Shown: positions 1-6,187 of the stretch, in pieces
Layout of the letters: every line of letters begins with the position of its first letter
Position numbering within the stretch: the stretch's first letter is position 1
Assembly: GCA_947627685.1 (NCBI GenBank)
Contig: CANQWZ010000057.1
Coordinates: 1 to 8,416, forward strand
Reading direction: 5' to 3'
From: an uncultured Bacilli bacterium
GTDB lineage: Bacteria > Bacillota_I > Bacilli_A > ML615J-28 > CAG-313
DNA length: 8,416 nt
Position numbers and translations under genes: made by a program
Notes under the pieces: generated by a model
The model's input: only the letters and a program-made list of their open reading frames with translations
Told to the model about the DNA's origin: nothing
Databases searched by the model: none

Positions 1-66
1 TAAACTAACTATTTCCATTTTATTTCTATCATTGTTTATTAGTGTTTGATTCTTTTCAAAATACAT
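1..66 (-). CDS. N-terminus of probable IS1182-like transposase (partial)
   Basis: A minus-strand frame opens with ATG at 66-64 and stays open to the window edge (22 codons). Residues 14-22 read RNKMEIVSL. This resembles the start of IS1182-family transposases, where a short Asn/Gln-rich lead is followed by a 'M-E/hydrophobic-V-S-L-E-x-L-V-P-x-D-H' block; the diagnostic VPxDH part would lie beyond the edge and cannot be seen. A weak AAAGG-type ribosome site precedes the ATG. On the same strand a TATATT box (94-89) with a poor TTAAAA -35 could start transcription. The hairpin at 131-160, oriented to stop leftward read-in, fits an IS end. The family call rests on 22 residues and is tentative; it could be an unrelated leftward gene. 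Confidence 0.4.
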   Translation of the reverse strand, partial: MYFEKNQTLINNDRNKMEIVSL

Positions 67-123
67 ATTTTTTACCTTTTTTTAAAGTAATATACCGAAG
101 TGTTGATAACTATTTTAAAACGC

Positions 124-160
124 AAAAAAAGACTGTTAACATTTTAGTTTGTCAACAGTC
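124..160 (-). terminator. Hairpin with T-tract on the minus strand
   Basis: The arms GACTGTTAAC (131-140) and GTCAACAGTC (151-160) pair over 10 positions with one weak A/C position and a 10-nt loop. Read on the minus strand, the stem is followed directly by seven T residues (130-124). It would terminate transcripts travelling leftward toward the putative transposase. No minus-strand gene to the right needs it, which suggests an insulating role at an IS end rather than the end of a gene. Confidence 0.55.
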
Positions 161-161
161 T

Positions 162-199
162 AGGCTCATAATAAATTATGAGCCTTTATTTTGTTTTTT
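162..199 (+). terminator. Rho-independent terminator, plus strand
   Basis: A perfect 10-bp stem AGGCTCATAA (162-171) / TTATGAGCCT (176-185) with a 4-nt TAAA loop is followed by a T-rich tail (186-199). It would stop transcripts coming from the left, before the promoter at 234-262. No complete plus-strand gene is visible to its left; that gene may lie beyond the putative insertion sequence. Confidence 0.7.
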
Positions 200-233
200 A
201 AGAAATTTGTCGTTTTTTTTGTTAATTTTAAAC

Positions 234-262
234 TTGCTTTTTTTTAAAAAAACTGCTATAAT
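234..262 (+). promoter_or_regulatory. Sigma-A-type promoter of the 385-636 gene
   Basis: TTGCTT (234-239), a 17-nt spacer and TATAAT (257-262). Transcription should begin near 269, leaving a leader of about 115 nt before the start codon at 385. Confidence 0.75.
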
Positions 263-292
263 ATATATATAGATAGTAAAAAACTATATATC

Positions 293-377
293 TAGAGAGT
301 GCATGTAAGCTTGAATAAGTAGCATTGTTAAAAAGTTTAATAGGCCAAATCATCTCTCTGTTTTAAATTAAGGGAGG
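293..377 (+). ncRNA. Structured 5' leader, candidate cis-regulatory RNA
   Basis: The leader between promoter and start codon can fold by hand into a three-way junction. P1 pairs 293-299 with 354-360 (AGAGAG/CTCTCT plus a U-G pair). P2 spans 300-324 (TGC/GCA outer pairs, GCTT/AAGT inner pairs, GAAT loop). P3 spans 325-343 (TTGTTAAA/TTTAATAG with G-U pairs, AAG loop). P2 and P3 follow each other without a linker, and a single strand 344-353 closes the junction. The 3' strand of P1 (UCUCU, 355-359) can instead pair with the Shine-Dalgarno GGAGG (373-377), giving two mutually exclusive states. I do not recognise a known riboswitch class. The pairing is weak in G+C and unsupported by covariation, so this is a hypothesis. 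Confidence 0.35.
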
Positions 378-384
378 TGAAAGG

Positions 385-636
385 GTGAAACACGTTAAAG
401 CTGCTTGTATTTTTCAAACACTAGTTTTTAGCCAAAAAGAAGAATATAATTATTCACAAGAAGAAGCCTTGAATTACAATAAAGAAGAAGTGCAAAAATA
501 CAAAGCATCATTAGATAAAGTTCATGCTCGCTACAAGATAATGGAAGAATCGCAATTAAATGATGGTTCGATTATTCTTAAGATTCGTAAACAATACAAT
601 GATACTTGTGACGTTAATGAATATTTTGATTTATAA
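385..636 (+). CDS. Conserved-type small protein of unknown function (83 aa)
   Basis: The start is GTG at 385, chosen because AGGGAGGTGA (371-380) puts GGAGG 7 nt upstream; translation ends in TAA. The protein is soluble, with no signal peptide or membrane segment. It begins MKHVKAACIFQTLVF, continues into a highly charged, Glu/Lys/Tyr-rich and probably helical middle (about residues 17-50), and ends with an alternating strand-like segment (DGSIILKIRKQYN, about 60-72) before an acidic tail. An N-terminal strand, a helix, then a strand suggests a small alpha/beta fold. It resembles uncharacterised small proteins seen in Firmicutes, but I cannot name a family or function. It is a one-gene transcription unit with its own promoter, a structured leader and a strong terminator, so it is probably a real, regulated gene. 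Confidence 0.8.
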   Translation: MKHVKAACIFQTLVFSQKEEYNYSQEEALNYNKEEVQKYKASLDKVHARYKIMEESQLNDGSIILKIRKQYNDTCDVNEYFDL

Positions 637-663
637 AAAAAGCTTCTAAAAAAGCTTTTTTTT
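635..663 (+). terminator. Rho-independent terminator of the 385-636 gene
   Basis: AAAAAAAGCTT (635-645) pairs with AAGCTTTTTTT (652-662) around a 6-nt loop, and the T-run of the 3' arm serves as the release tract. The stem starts inside the TAA stop codon of the small gene. Confidence 0.75.
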
Positions 664-724
664 CTTTAGAAACTTTTTTGTATTTTTATATATCTAAATA
701 GTCAAAAAATGGTATCAATAAAAC

Positions 725-753
725 TTGACTAAAACACTAAAAATGAGTATAAT
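725..753 (+). promoter_or_regulatory. Sigma-A-type promoter of the CvpA-like gene
   Basis: TTGACT (725-730), a 17-nt spacer and TATAAT (748-753), nearly perfect consensus. The expected start of transcription is about 760, leaving a leader of roughly 20 nt that holds little more than the GGAGG ribosome site (768-772), 7 nt before ATG 780. Confidence 0.8.
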
Positions 754-779
754 TATTATAGTATTATGGAGGTATACAT

Positions 780-2273
780 ATGGATTCATCTACTTTAGAA
801 ATTATTAAGTATGTATTGCTAGGACTAGATATTCTTATTATTGTAATTAGCATTATTACGCTTTTAAAAGGCTTTCTTAAAGGTACAATTAGGACTTCGA
901 TTGTCTTTGCAACACAACTTATACCCCTTTTAATCTTTTTCCTTTTTTCAGGATTGATTGCTAAAAAAATTATGAATAGCAGTTTTAATATTAATGGTAG
1001 TAGTCAAACTTTGATAGAGTTAGTTAAAAATAGTTTAGATTCTAACATGATTGATAAGATAGAACAAATTAATGCCTGGCCCTTAATTGAAACGGCTTTG
1101 ATTGCTGGAATAAAACTCGTTTTATGCATTGCTTTTGCGATAATTGTTTTTGTTATCATTTCACCACTTATTAGATTTATTCTTTTTTTAGCCATTCCAA
1201 AACTAAGAAAGAAAAAGCCTAAAATAGGTAGTAGGCTAGGTGGTATGGGCGTTGCTCTTGCTAGCATAATTATTTTCTTCTGGCTATTTGCTTTACCAAT
1301 ATATGGATCTCTTGAAGTAACCCAAAAAGTAATGAATGTCATTCCTTTAGAAAATGAAGAAAAAACAATTGAAGATATTAATAATAGTTTTTCTACATCC
1401 TTTATTTTAAAAATAACTAGTAATATTGGTAAGAAAAAAACAGGTACCTTTGGTATGGGCGCAAAACGTTTTGGCCAATTATATGAACTTAAAATTAATA
1501 AGACAAAAATCAATATGGTTAAAGAAATTGATGGCATAATACCGATGGTACCAAGGATAATGGAAATAATGAATGCTACATCAGAAGAAGATGGTAAAAA
1601 TGTAATAAATCTTATTACAGATGCGGATATTGATAGTTTAATTGGGGCCTTAGGTGATAGTAAAATTTTAAAAGTATCATGGCCTTATATCGTAAGCTAC
1701 TTAAAAACAATTGAGGATCAAAATGAAATGCTTTCTAAGATGCAATTAAACTTTGATGCTTTAATGCAAATAGATATTAATAAGGATATCAAAGCATCAG
1801 CTACTTTCTTAAAAGAGACTTTAAAACTAGTTAAAAACATTGACTTTACTAGTGGTAATGAACTAAGTTTTCTTGAAAGTGATGAAAATATTAACCAAAT
1901 TGTAACCGTTCTAGATGCAGCATATAATATAGAACTATTTGAAGAAGTCTTTCCTAAAGCTCTTTACGTGGTTATTTATCAACAAATTGGTGATGGTGAT
2001 TTTGCTTTTGTTTTAGAATGGATAACACCAACATACTTTAGAAATGATTTTTCAAGTGATGTAAATAATATCGCACAAATATATATATCACTTAAAAATT
2101 CGCAAATTATAGATTATTTCTTACAAAAAGAAGGTGAATATCACTTTAATGATGAAACTAAAGAATATTTAGATAAAGCCAAAGAATATTTACTAAATAT
2201 TAAGTTATTAAAAGATAATTATGCTTCTTTATTAGAAAGTGTTGATAAATTTATTCCTGAAGATACCCCTTGA
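780..2273 (+). CDS. CvpA-like membrane protein, N-terminal part of a frameshifted gene
   Basis: ATG 780 follows GGAGG by 7 nt. The first ~175 residues look like the CvpA (colicin V production) family. Four membrane segments lie at about 10-29, 41-61, 107-139 and 155-174, with the family's basic loop KGFLKG (30-35) between the first two and a second basic loop KLRKKKPKIGSRLGG (141-155) before the last. By the positive-inside rule both loops are cytoplasmic, so the rest of the chain lies outside the membrane. Residues ~180-497 are hydrophilic, helical and without a recognised domain. The frame stops at TGA 2271-2273 after 497 codons, but the protein plainly continues in another frame (see the 2269-3735 entry). 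The role of CvpA proteins in Gram-positive bacteria is poorly defined; in E. coli CvpA is an inner-membrane protein needed for colicin V production. The CvpA call comes from topology and motif resemblance. Confidence 0.75.
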   Translation: MDSSTLEIIKYVLLGLDILIIVISIITLLKGFLKGTIRTSIVFATQLIPLLIFFLFSGLIAKKIMNSSFNINGSSQTLIELVKNSLDSNMIDKIEQINAWPLIETALIAGIKLVLCIAFAIIVFVIISPLIRFILFLAIPKLRKKKPKIGSRLGGMGVALASIIIFFWLFALPIYGSLEVTQKVMNVIPLENEEKTIEDINNSFSTSFILKITSNIGKKKTGTFGMGAKRFGQLYELKINKTKINMVKEIDGIIPMVPRIMEIMNATSEEDGKNVINLITDADIDSLIGALGDSKILKVSWPYIVSYLKTIEDQNEMLSKMQLNFDALMQIDINKDIKASATFLKETLKLVKNIDFTSGNELSFLESDENINQIVTVLDAAYNIELFEEVFPKALYVVIYQQIGDGDFAFVLEWITPTYFRNDFSSDVNNIAQIYISLKNSQIIDYFLQKEGEYHFNDETKEYLDKAKEYLLNIKLLKDNYASLLESVDKFIPEDTP

Positions 2274-3735
2274 TTTTAGTAATGTATCACAAGAAAACCT
2301 TGATTGGAAAAATGAAGTAAGTTTATTATACGACTTTATGGTTACTTTCTATAAATTAAGAGTCAACTATGATTTTAATACAGAAGATCCTCTTGCTATT
2401 TTAGAAAATGAAGAAGCATTAACATATGTAACAGAGATGATTAATACCATTTTAAAATCAAAACTTGCTGAAAAATACTATTTACCAGCCATTGAGGCAC
2501 TGGTTCAAAATGTTTTATCCGGTAGTGAACTAACCAAATATAAAACATATTTTAACAGTGAATATATTAAAACAGGTTTAGTAGATGATATTAATAGCCT
2601 CTCTAAAATTTATCAAATTTTTAAAGAATTAGAACTTGAAAAATTATTTAATGAAGATAGCAGTTATAATCTTAATTTAGAAAATGAAGTAACCAAAACT
2701 AAATTTACTACTTTTATTAATAATTTATTAAATTTAAAGATTATTGTTGGCCATGAAAGTGAAATTTGGATGGATTTATTAAATTTAAGTGGGTTAACAG
2801 AATACATAACTTTTGATGAACCAGATCAAAATACTAATTGGTCTTTAGAAAAAGAGCGTTTAGCAAATATTATTGTTGGCATGTTTGATTTAAAAGATAT
2901 CAAAGATATTTTAGGTAGTACAGAAGATGTTAATATCTTAGAACATCAAGATGTTATCATGAAAATAGCAGATCTTTTAGATTTAATGGCTGAATCATCT
3001 TTAACCCAAAACGCGGTATTTAGCATGTTAGATAAAGTCTTTGAAGCAACAGGATACCATATTGAACTTACAATAGATGATAAAGAGGCTATTGTTGATA
3101 ATACTTTCCAACAAGAGTTTACTACGCTTTTAGAACTATTGGAGGAGGCTAATGATTTATTTAGGAAAGATAATGGTGGCAATATTAGCCTAGATGCTAA
3201 TAGTAGTAAAACAATAGTTAGCCTAATGAAAAAGGCTTCCACCTCTGTTATTGCAAGTAAAATTGTAGGTGAAGTTTTGATAGATAACTTTGGCAAGGAT
3301 GGTCTTAACATCTTACCAACAGATGCTAATAATTTACCACTTTATGATTTTACAAATCAAAGAACATTAAACGATATGGCAGATAGCATTGGTGTTTTAA
3401 TTGACTTATATGTAAATTTAAACAATGTTGATATTAATAATCTTAGTGATAATGATATTGATAATTTACAAGCCTCTTTAGCCCAAATGGGAGAAGAAGG
3501 TATTAACGATGAGTTAATAGGCAATTTCTTAGGAGAAATGTTAAAAGATGAAAATATTAATATTTCTGATAATGTTAATTGGCAAGAAGAAAGTAAGGCT
3601 TTAAGTGATGTTTTAACAAAATATCAAGAAAGTACTAATAAAGAAAATTTCACCATTGATGATCCTGAACTTCTTGAAGCAGTTAATAATAGTGATGTTG
3701 CTAAAAGCATTTTAGAGTATTTAAATATTTTATAA
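2269..3735 (+). CDS. C-terminal continuation of the frameshifted CvpA-like protein (488 aa)
   Basis: This frame continues the preceding gene. Removing one C from the CCCC run at 2266-2269 joins ...FIPEDT to LDFSNVSQENLDW... and yields one protein of 984 residues. The frame is technically open from a GTG at 2239, but that codon has no ribosome site, and its first ten residues (MLINLFLKIP) are the out-of-frame shadow of the upstream gene. The sequence is acidic, Asn/Asp/Glu/Leu-rich and helical, with repeated short helices separated by polar turns. It has no membrane segment, cysteine or catalytic motif that I recognise. With the N-terminal half it would form a large extracytoplasmic helical domain of about 800 residues. 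Codon use and base composition match the first half. It ends in TAA just before the shared terminator. If the frameshift is real, this part is silent or needs recoding. Confidence 0.7.
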   Translation, partial: LDFSNVSQENLDWKNEVSLLYDFMVTFYKLRVNYDFNTEDPLAILENEEALTYVTEMINTILKSKLAEKYYLPAIEALVQNVLSGSELTKYKTYFNSEYIKTGLVDDINSLSKIYQIFKELELEKLFNEDSSYNLNLENEVTKTKFTTFINNLLNLKIIVGHESEIWMDLLNLSGLTEYITFDEPDQNTNWSLEKERLANIIVGMFDLKDIKDILGSTEDVNILEHQDVIMKIADLLDLMAESSLTQNAVFSMLDKVFEATGYHIELTIDDKEAIVDNTFQQEFTTLLELLEEANDLFRKDNGGNISLDANSSKTIVSLMKKASTSVIASKIVGEVLIDNFGKDGLNILPTDANNLPLYDFTNQRTLNDMADSIGVLIDLYVNLNNVDINNLSDNDIDNLQASLAQMGEEGINDELIGNFLGEMLKDENINISDNVNWQEESKALSDVLTKYQESTNKENFTIDDPELLEAVNNSDVAKSILEYLNIL

Positions 3736-3742
3736 AAAAGAA

Positions 3743-3787
3743 AAAAAGAAGCAAAATTTTGGTTTTTCCAAATTTTTGCTTCTTTTT
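3743..3787. terminator. Bidirectional terminator between convergent genes
   Basis: The arms 3743-3762 and 3768-3787 (AAAAAGAAGCAAAATTTTGG against its near-exact complement, one mismatch) close a 5-nt T loop. The A-run of one arm and the T-run of the other give a release tract on each strand. It serves both the CvpA-like gene (ends 3735, plus) and the antiporter (ends 3790, minus). Confidence 0.85.
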
Positions 3788-3789
3788 AA

Positions 3790-5109
3790 TTAAGCTGGTT
3801 TATCTAAACTATCATCATCACTATTAGGAGAATCTACCTTTATAGTAATATCATCACTTGTTGTGATATTATTAGTAGGAATAGAATTATCAACACTTAC
3901 ACTACTTGTTGCAGGTTCTGTAGTAATATCACTTGTTTTATAGATTGCAAATTTAGCACAAGCAGGACCGATTAATTCATATAAAACTGATGATGAAAGA
4001 ATAATTGTTATTAGTACGGTGCCAAGTTCCTCAGGTAATATTCTTTCGGCCAAGAATGCAAGGCCAATTGAAACCCCGGCTTGAGGAATTAAAGCAAGTC
4101 CTAAATAACGTTTAACATCTTTTGTTTCTTTCGAAATGGTAGCACCCAAAAAGGCACCAAAGTATTTACCAACAATTCTAATGATAAAGTAGACAAGTCC
4201 CGCAACACCAGCTGTTATTAAAGCATTAACATTTAATTTCATTCCGGATAATACAAAAAAGATCGTCATAATAGGGGGTGTAAAATTATCTAATTGATGA
4301 TATAAGTATTTATCATAACTTACATTTATATAAGTTGCACCAAAAACCATACAAGCAAGTAGAGGTGATATTGATAATATACCACAAAGACCACTTAATC
4401 CAAGTAACATTGCGACAATAATGATAAGACGATTATCTTTACTTCTTGATGGGCCTAATAATTTATTTAAAACAAAGCCTAAAACAAAGCCTAAGATAAT
4501 AACTAAAATATTATATACAATTGGCAAGATAATTTCTAATGGTTTTATGCTTGCACCTTGTGTTGATGAAGTAAAAACACTAGTAATACTGAAGATAAAT
4601 AAACAAACAACATCATCAAGGGCTACAACTTGTAAAAGAGTTTCAACGAAATGGCCTTTTGCATGATATTGTTTAATAGTCATCATTGTACTAGCAGGAG
4701 CTGTTGCGGTAGCGATTGCACCAAGAAGAAGGGAAAAATTCCAAGGATGGTGAAAAATATAATGCATTGACAAAGTAACAAAACCAAAAGCCATGATTGC
4801 TTCTAAGATAGTAATGATAATGACTTTTGTACCGGTGTTTTTTAAAACATCTTTTTTAAAAAACTTACCAACCCCAAAAGCAATAAAGGCTAAAGCAATA
4901 TCACTAATAAATCCCATATTATCAACAATCTTTTTAGGAACAATACCAAGTAGTCCAATTAATACACCAACAATAATATAGGCACTAACATTAGGCAATT
5001 TTAATAATTTAGTAATTCTTGTCATTAAAAAGCCAGCAGCTAAAATAATGAAAAGAGATAGAAGTATTTGTGTTTCAGTCGAAAAACTAGTAAATAAATC
5101 GTTAAACAT
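3790..5109 (-). CDS. CPA2-family monovalent cation/proton antiporter (439 aa)
   Basis: This polytopic membrane protein probably exchanges Na+ or K+ for H+ across the cell membrane. ATG at 5109-5107 follows AGGAAG with 9 nt spacing. The chain is hydrophobic with about 12-13 membrane segments to residue ~390. The family landmarks are in order: LPNVSAYIIVGVLIG (38-52), ATATAPAS (133-140) at the first broken helix, the ion-binding acidic pair D165-D166 in VVALDDVV, SPLLACMVFGA (248-258), a basic pair R311/K315 in RIVGKYFG, and PQAGVSIGLAFLAE (342-355). An Asp-Asp pair is the arrangement found in NapA-like electrogenic exchangers, so Na+/H+ or K+/H+ exchange is likely; the ion cannot be read from sequence. 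There is no C-terminal TrkA-N/RCK domain of the Kef type. Instead an acidic, Ser/Thr/Asp-rich, apparently disordered tail (about 392-439) ends the protein. It is divergent from, and probably controlled by, the LysR gene at 5233. Confidence 0.9.
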   Translation of the reverse strand: MFNDLFTSFSTETQILLSLFIILAAGFLMTRITKLLKLPNVSAYIIVGVLIGLLGIVPKKIVDNMGFISDIALAFIAFGVGKFFKKDVLKNTGTKVIIITILEAIMAFGFVTLSMHYIFHHPWNFSLLLGAIATATAPASTMMTIKQYHAKGHFVETLLQVVALDDVVCLFIFSITSVFTSSTQGASIKPLEIILPIVYNILVIILGFVLGFVLNKLLGPSRSKDNRLIIIVAMLLGLSGLCGILSISPLLACMVFGATYINVSYDKYLYHQLDNFTPPIMTIFFVLSGMKLNVNALITAGVAGLVYFIIRIVGKYFGAFLGATISKETKDVKRYLGLALIPQAGVSIGLAFLAERILPEELGTVLITIILSSSVLYELIGPACAKFAIYKTSDITTEPATSSVSVDNSIPTNNITTSDDITIKVDSPNSDDDSLDKPA

Positions 5110-5129
5110 ATCGTGCTACTTCCTTTTGT

Positions 5130-5158
5130 TTGAATAATTAATAAAGATGTGATATAAT
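5130..5158 (+). promoter_or_regulatory. Promoter of the LysR-type regulator gene
   Basis: TTGAAT (5130-5135), a 17-nt spacer and TATAAT (5153-5158). It overlaps the opposing antiporter promoter at the -10 region, so the two promoters are likely to compete or be regulated together. The resulting leader is about 65-70 nt. Confidence 0.6.
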
Positions 5159-5166
5159 TATAGCAC
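5149..5166. promoter_or_regulatory. Near-palindrome, candidate LysR operator
   Basis: GTGATATAATTATAGCAC is an inverted repeat with 9-nt half-sites and one mismatched pair. It contains the T-N11-A spacing typical of LysR-family sites (for example T5150/A5162 and T5153/A5165). It covers the -10 boxes of both divergent promoters. Part of the symmetry comes from two facing TATAAT boxes, so the GTG/CAC ends are the more informative part. Confidence 0.45.
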
Positions 5167-5185
5167 TTTTATTACATAAAATCAA
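5157..5185 (-). promoter_or_regulatory. Promoter of the antiporter gene
   Basis: On the minus strand TTGATT (5185-5180), a 17-nt spacer and TATAAT (5162-5157), close to consensus. It gives a leader of about 40 nt to the antiporter ATG at 5109. Confidence 0.7.
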
Positions 5186-5232
5186 ATTATAAAAAATAAT
5201 AGTACTATAAAAAAAATTTATGGAGGTAAAAA

Positions 5233-6135
5233 ATGATTTCTTCTAAAGTAATAACCCTGCTAAAAGTATGGGAATTAAAAAGTTATACTAGAGCAGCGGA
5301 GGCTTTAAACCTAACTCAACCAGCCGTAAGCCAGCATATAAAACAATTAGAAGAAGAATTAGGTATTAAAATTTTTAATCGTCTTGATAAAGAACTTAAA
5401 CTAACTACTGAGGGTGAAATAGTAATGAAATATGCAAGAAGAATGATAACCCTTTATCAGAACCTATCTCAAGCAATTAAAGATGAAAAAAGACAATTAA
5501 AACACTTAACCATCGGTGTTACTCATTCCCTTGAAAACAATATCATATCAAGTGTCTTTGCGAAATATTGCAATGAAAATGACAATATTAGAATAACTAT
5601 TATCACCGATACAGTAAAAAACCTTTACAATATGTTAAAAATCTATGAAATTGATCTTGCCATTATTGAAGGTAAAATTCTAGATGATAACTTTAAATCG
5701 ATTCTCCTTGATACCGACTATTTAGTTTTAGCAGTTGCTAATAATAATCCTTTAGCTAAAAAGAATATAGCAACCATTGATGATTTAAAAAAAGAAAGAT
5801 TAATTTTAAGACTACCTAATTCCGGTACTAGAACTTTATTTGAAGCCAATCTTGCTTCTAATAATGAATTATTAGATGCTTTTAATATTGTTTTAGAAGT
5901 AGATAATATTGCTACAATCAAAGAACTAGTTCAAAAAAATTTTGGTGTATCGATTTTATCACGCAGTGCATGCGCCCAAGATGTTAAAGAAAAACGTCTT
6001 ACAACCATCCCTGTTAAAAATTTAAGTATGATCAGAGAAATCAACATAGTTTATCATCGTGATTTTGATCATTATGATATTTTAAATGACATTGCGAAAA
6101 TATATGATGATATTATGAAAATTCAAGAAAATTAA
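5233..6135 (+). CDS. LysR-family transcriptional regulator (300 aa)
   Basis: ATG 5233 follows GGAGG (5222-5226) by 6 nt; the length is typical of the family. Residues ~5-62 are the winged helix-turn-helix, with the signature AAEALNLTQPAVSQHIKQLE (21-40) and the wing segment LGIKIFNR..K.L.LT.EG. A linker helix (about 63-90) leads to a periplasmic-binding-protein-like effector domain (about 90-295), so it should act as a dimer or tetramer that senses a small molecule. It is divergent from the cation/proton antiporter with 123 bp between them, the usual arrangement for a LysR protein that regulates its neighbour and itself, and a near-palindrome sits on both promoters. The effector cannot be inferred; an ionic, pH or osmotic link would fit the target. 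No terminator is visible after the stop, so read-through into birA is possible. Confidence 0.92.
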   Translation: MISSKVITLLKVWELKSYTRAAEALNLTQPAVSQHIKQLEEELGIKIFNRLDKELKLTTEGEIVMKYARRMITLYQNLSQAIKDEKRQLKHLTIGVTHSLENNIISSVFAKYCNENDNIRITIITDTVKNLYNMLKIYEIDLAIIEGKILDDNFKSILLDTDYLVLAVANNNPLAKKNIATIDDLKKERLILRLPNSGTRTLFEANLASNNELLDAFNIVLEVDNIATIKELVQKNFGVSILSRSACAQDVKEKRLTTIPVKNLSMIREINIVYHRDFDHYDILNDIAKIYDDIMKIQEN

Positions 6136-6153
6136 ATTAATAACTAATACCTA

Positions 6154-6187
6154 TTGTCAACAAATTAATAAATATTTTAGTTGACAA
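6154..6187. promoter_or_regulatory. BirA operator candidate
   Basis: TTGTCAAC (6154-6161) and GTTGACAA (6180-6187) form a perfect 8-bp inverted repeat. Counted as 9-nt arms the layout is TTGTCAACA-N16-AGTTGACAA, the geometry of the E. coli bio operator as I recall it (TTGTAAACC-N16-GGTTTACAA), with C in place of A at the fifth base. The right arm covers the -35 hexamer of the birA-bioY promoter, so bound BirA-biotinyl-AMP would block RNA polymerase. Confidence 0.8.

Larger units (their letters stand above)
1..161 (-). mobile_element. Possible right-hand end of an insertion sequence (partial)
   Basis: This combines the putative transposase start (66-1, minus), an untranslated stretch upstream of it, and an inverted-repeat hairpin at 131-160 whose T-tract lies on the inner side. 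Insertion sequences often carry such a stem near an end to block transcription entering from the host. The outer boundary is set at about 161 because a separate host-like terminator hairpin begins immediately after. The element's other end and any target duplication lie outside the window, so the boundary is inferred. Confidence 0.3.

Noticed and set aside
101..109. TGTTGATAA, one mismatch from a DnaA box (complement TTATCAACA)
   Set aside because: It is single, with no cluster, no AT-rich unwinding region of note and no dnaA/dnaN nearby; expected by chance in A/T-rich DNA.
131..160. GTTAAC...GTCAAC hairpin as a second BirA site
   Set aside because: The half-sites are in the wrong arrangement and the spacing is 10 nt instead of 16; the T-tract makes a terminator or IS-protective stem more likely.
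42..272. Plus-strand open frame of 76 codons
   Set aside because: It runs through two terminator hairpins and the promoter, has no ribosome site, and is dominated by Phe/Leu/Lys from A/T runs.
257..289. AT-rich alternating repeat (ATATATATATAG...CTATATAT) as a special repeat
   Set aside because: It is the -10 region and transcription start of the small-gene promoter; a short hairpin is possible, but low complexity explains it.
1004..1537. Long antisense open frame opposite the CvpA-like gene
   Set aside because: The sense frame has clear membrane segments, ribosome site and promoter; the antisense frame has none and is a shadow of the A/T-rich codons.
2239..2268. GTG 2239 as a true start for the second half of the CvpA-like gene
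   Set aside because: There is no ribosome site, and the first ten residues are an out-of-frame reading of the upstream coding sequence.
2271..2273. UGA read as tryptophan (Mollicutes code) to explain the broken frame
   Set aside because: Reading through TGA would meet TAG two codons later (TGA TTT TAG), so the frame break remains; tryptophan is TGG throughout.
4421..4981. Plus-strand open frames opposite the antiporter
   Set aside because: They lie opposite conserved antiporter motifs and lack ribosome sites.
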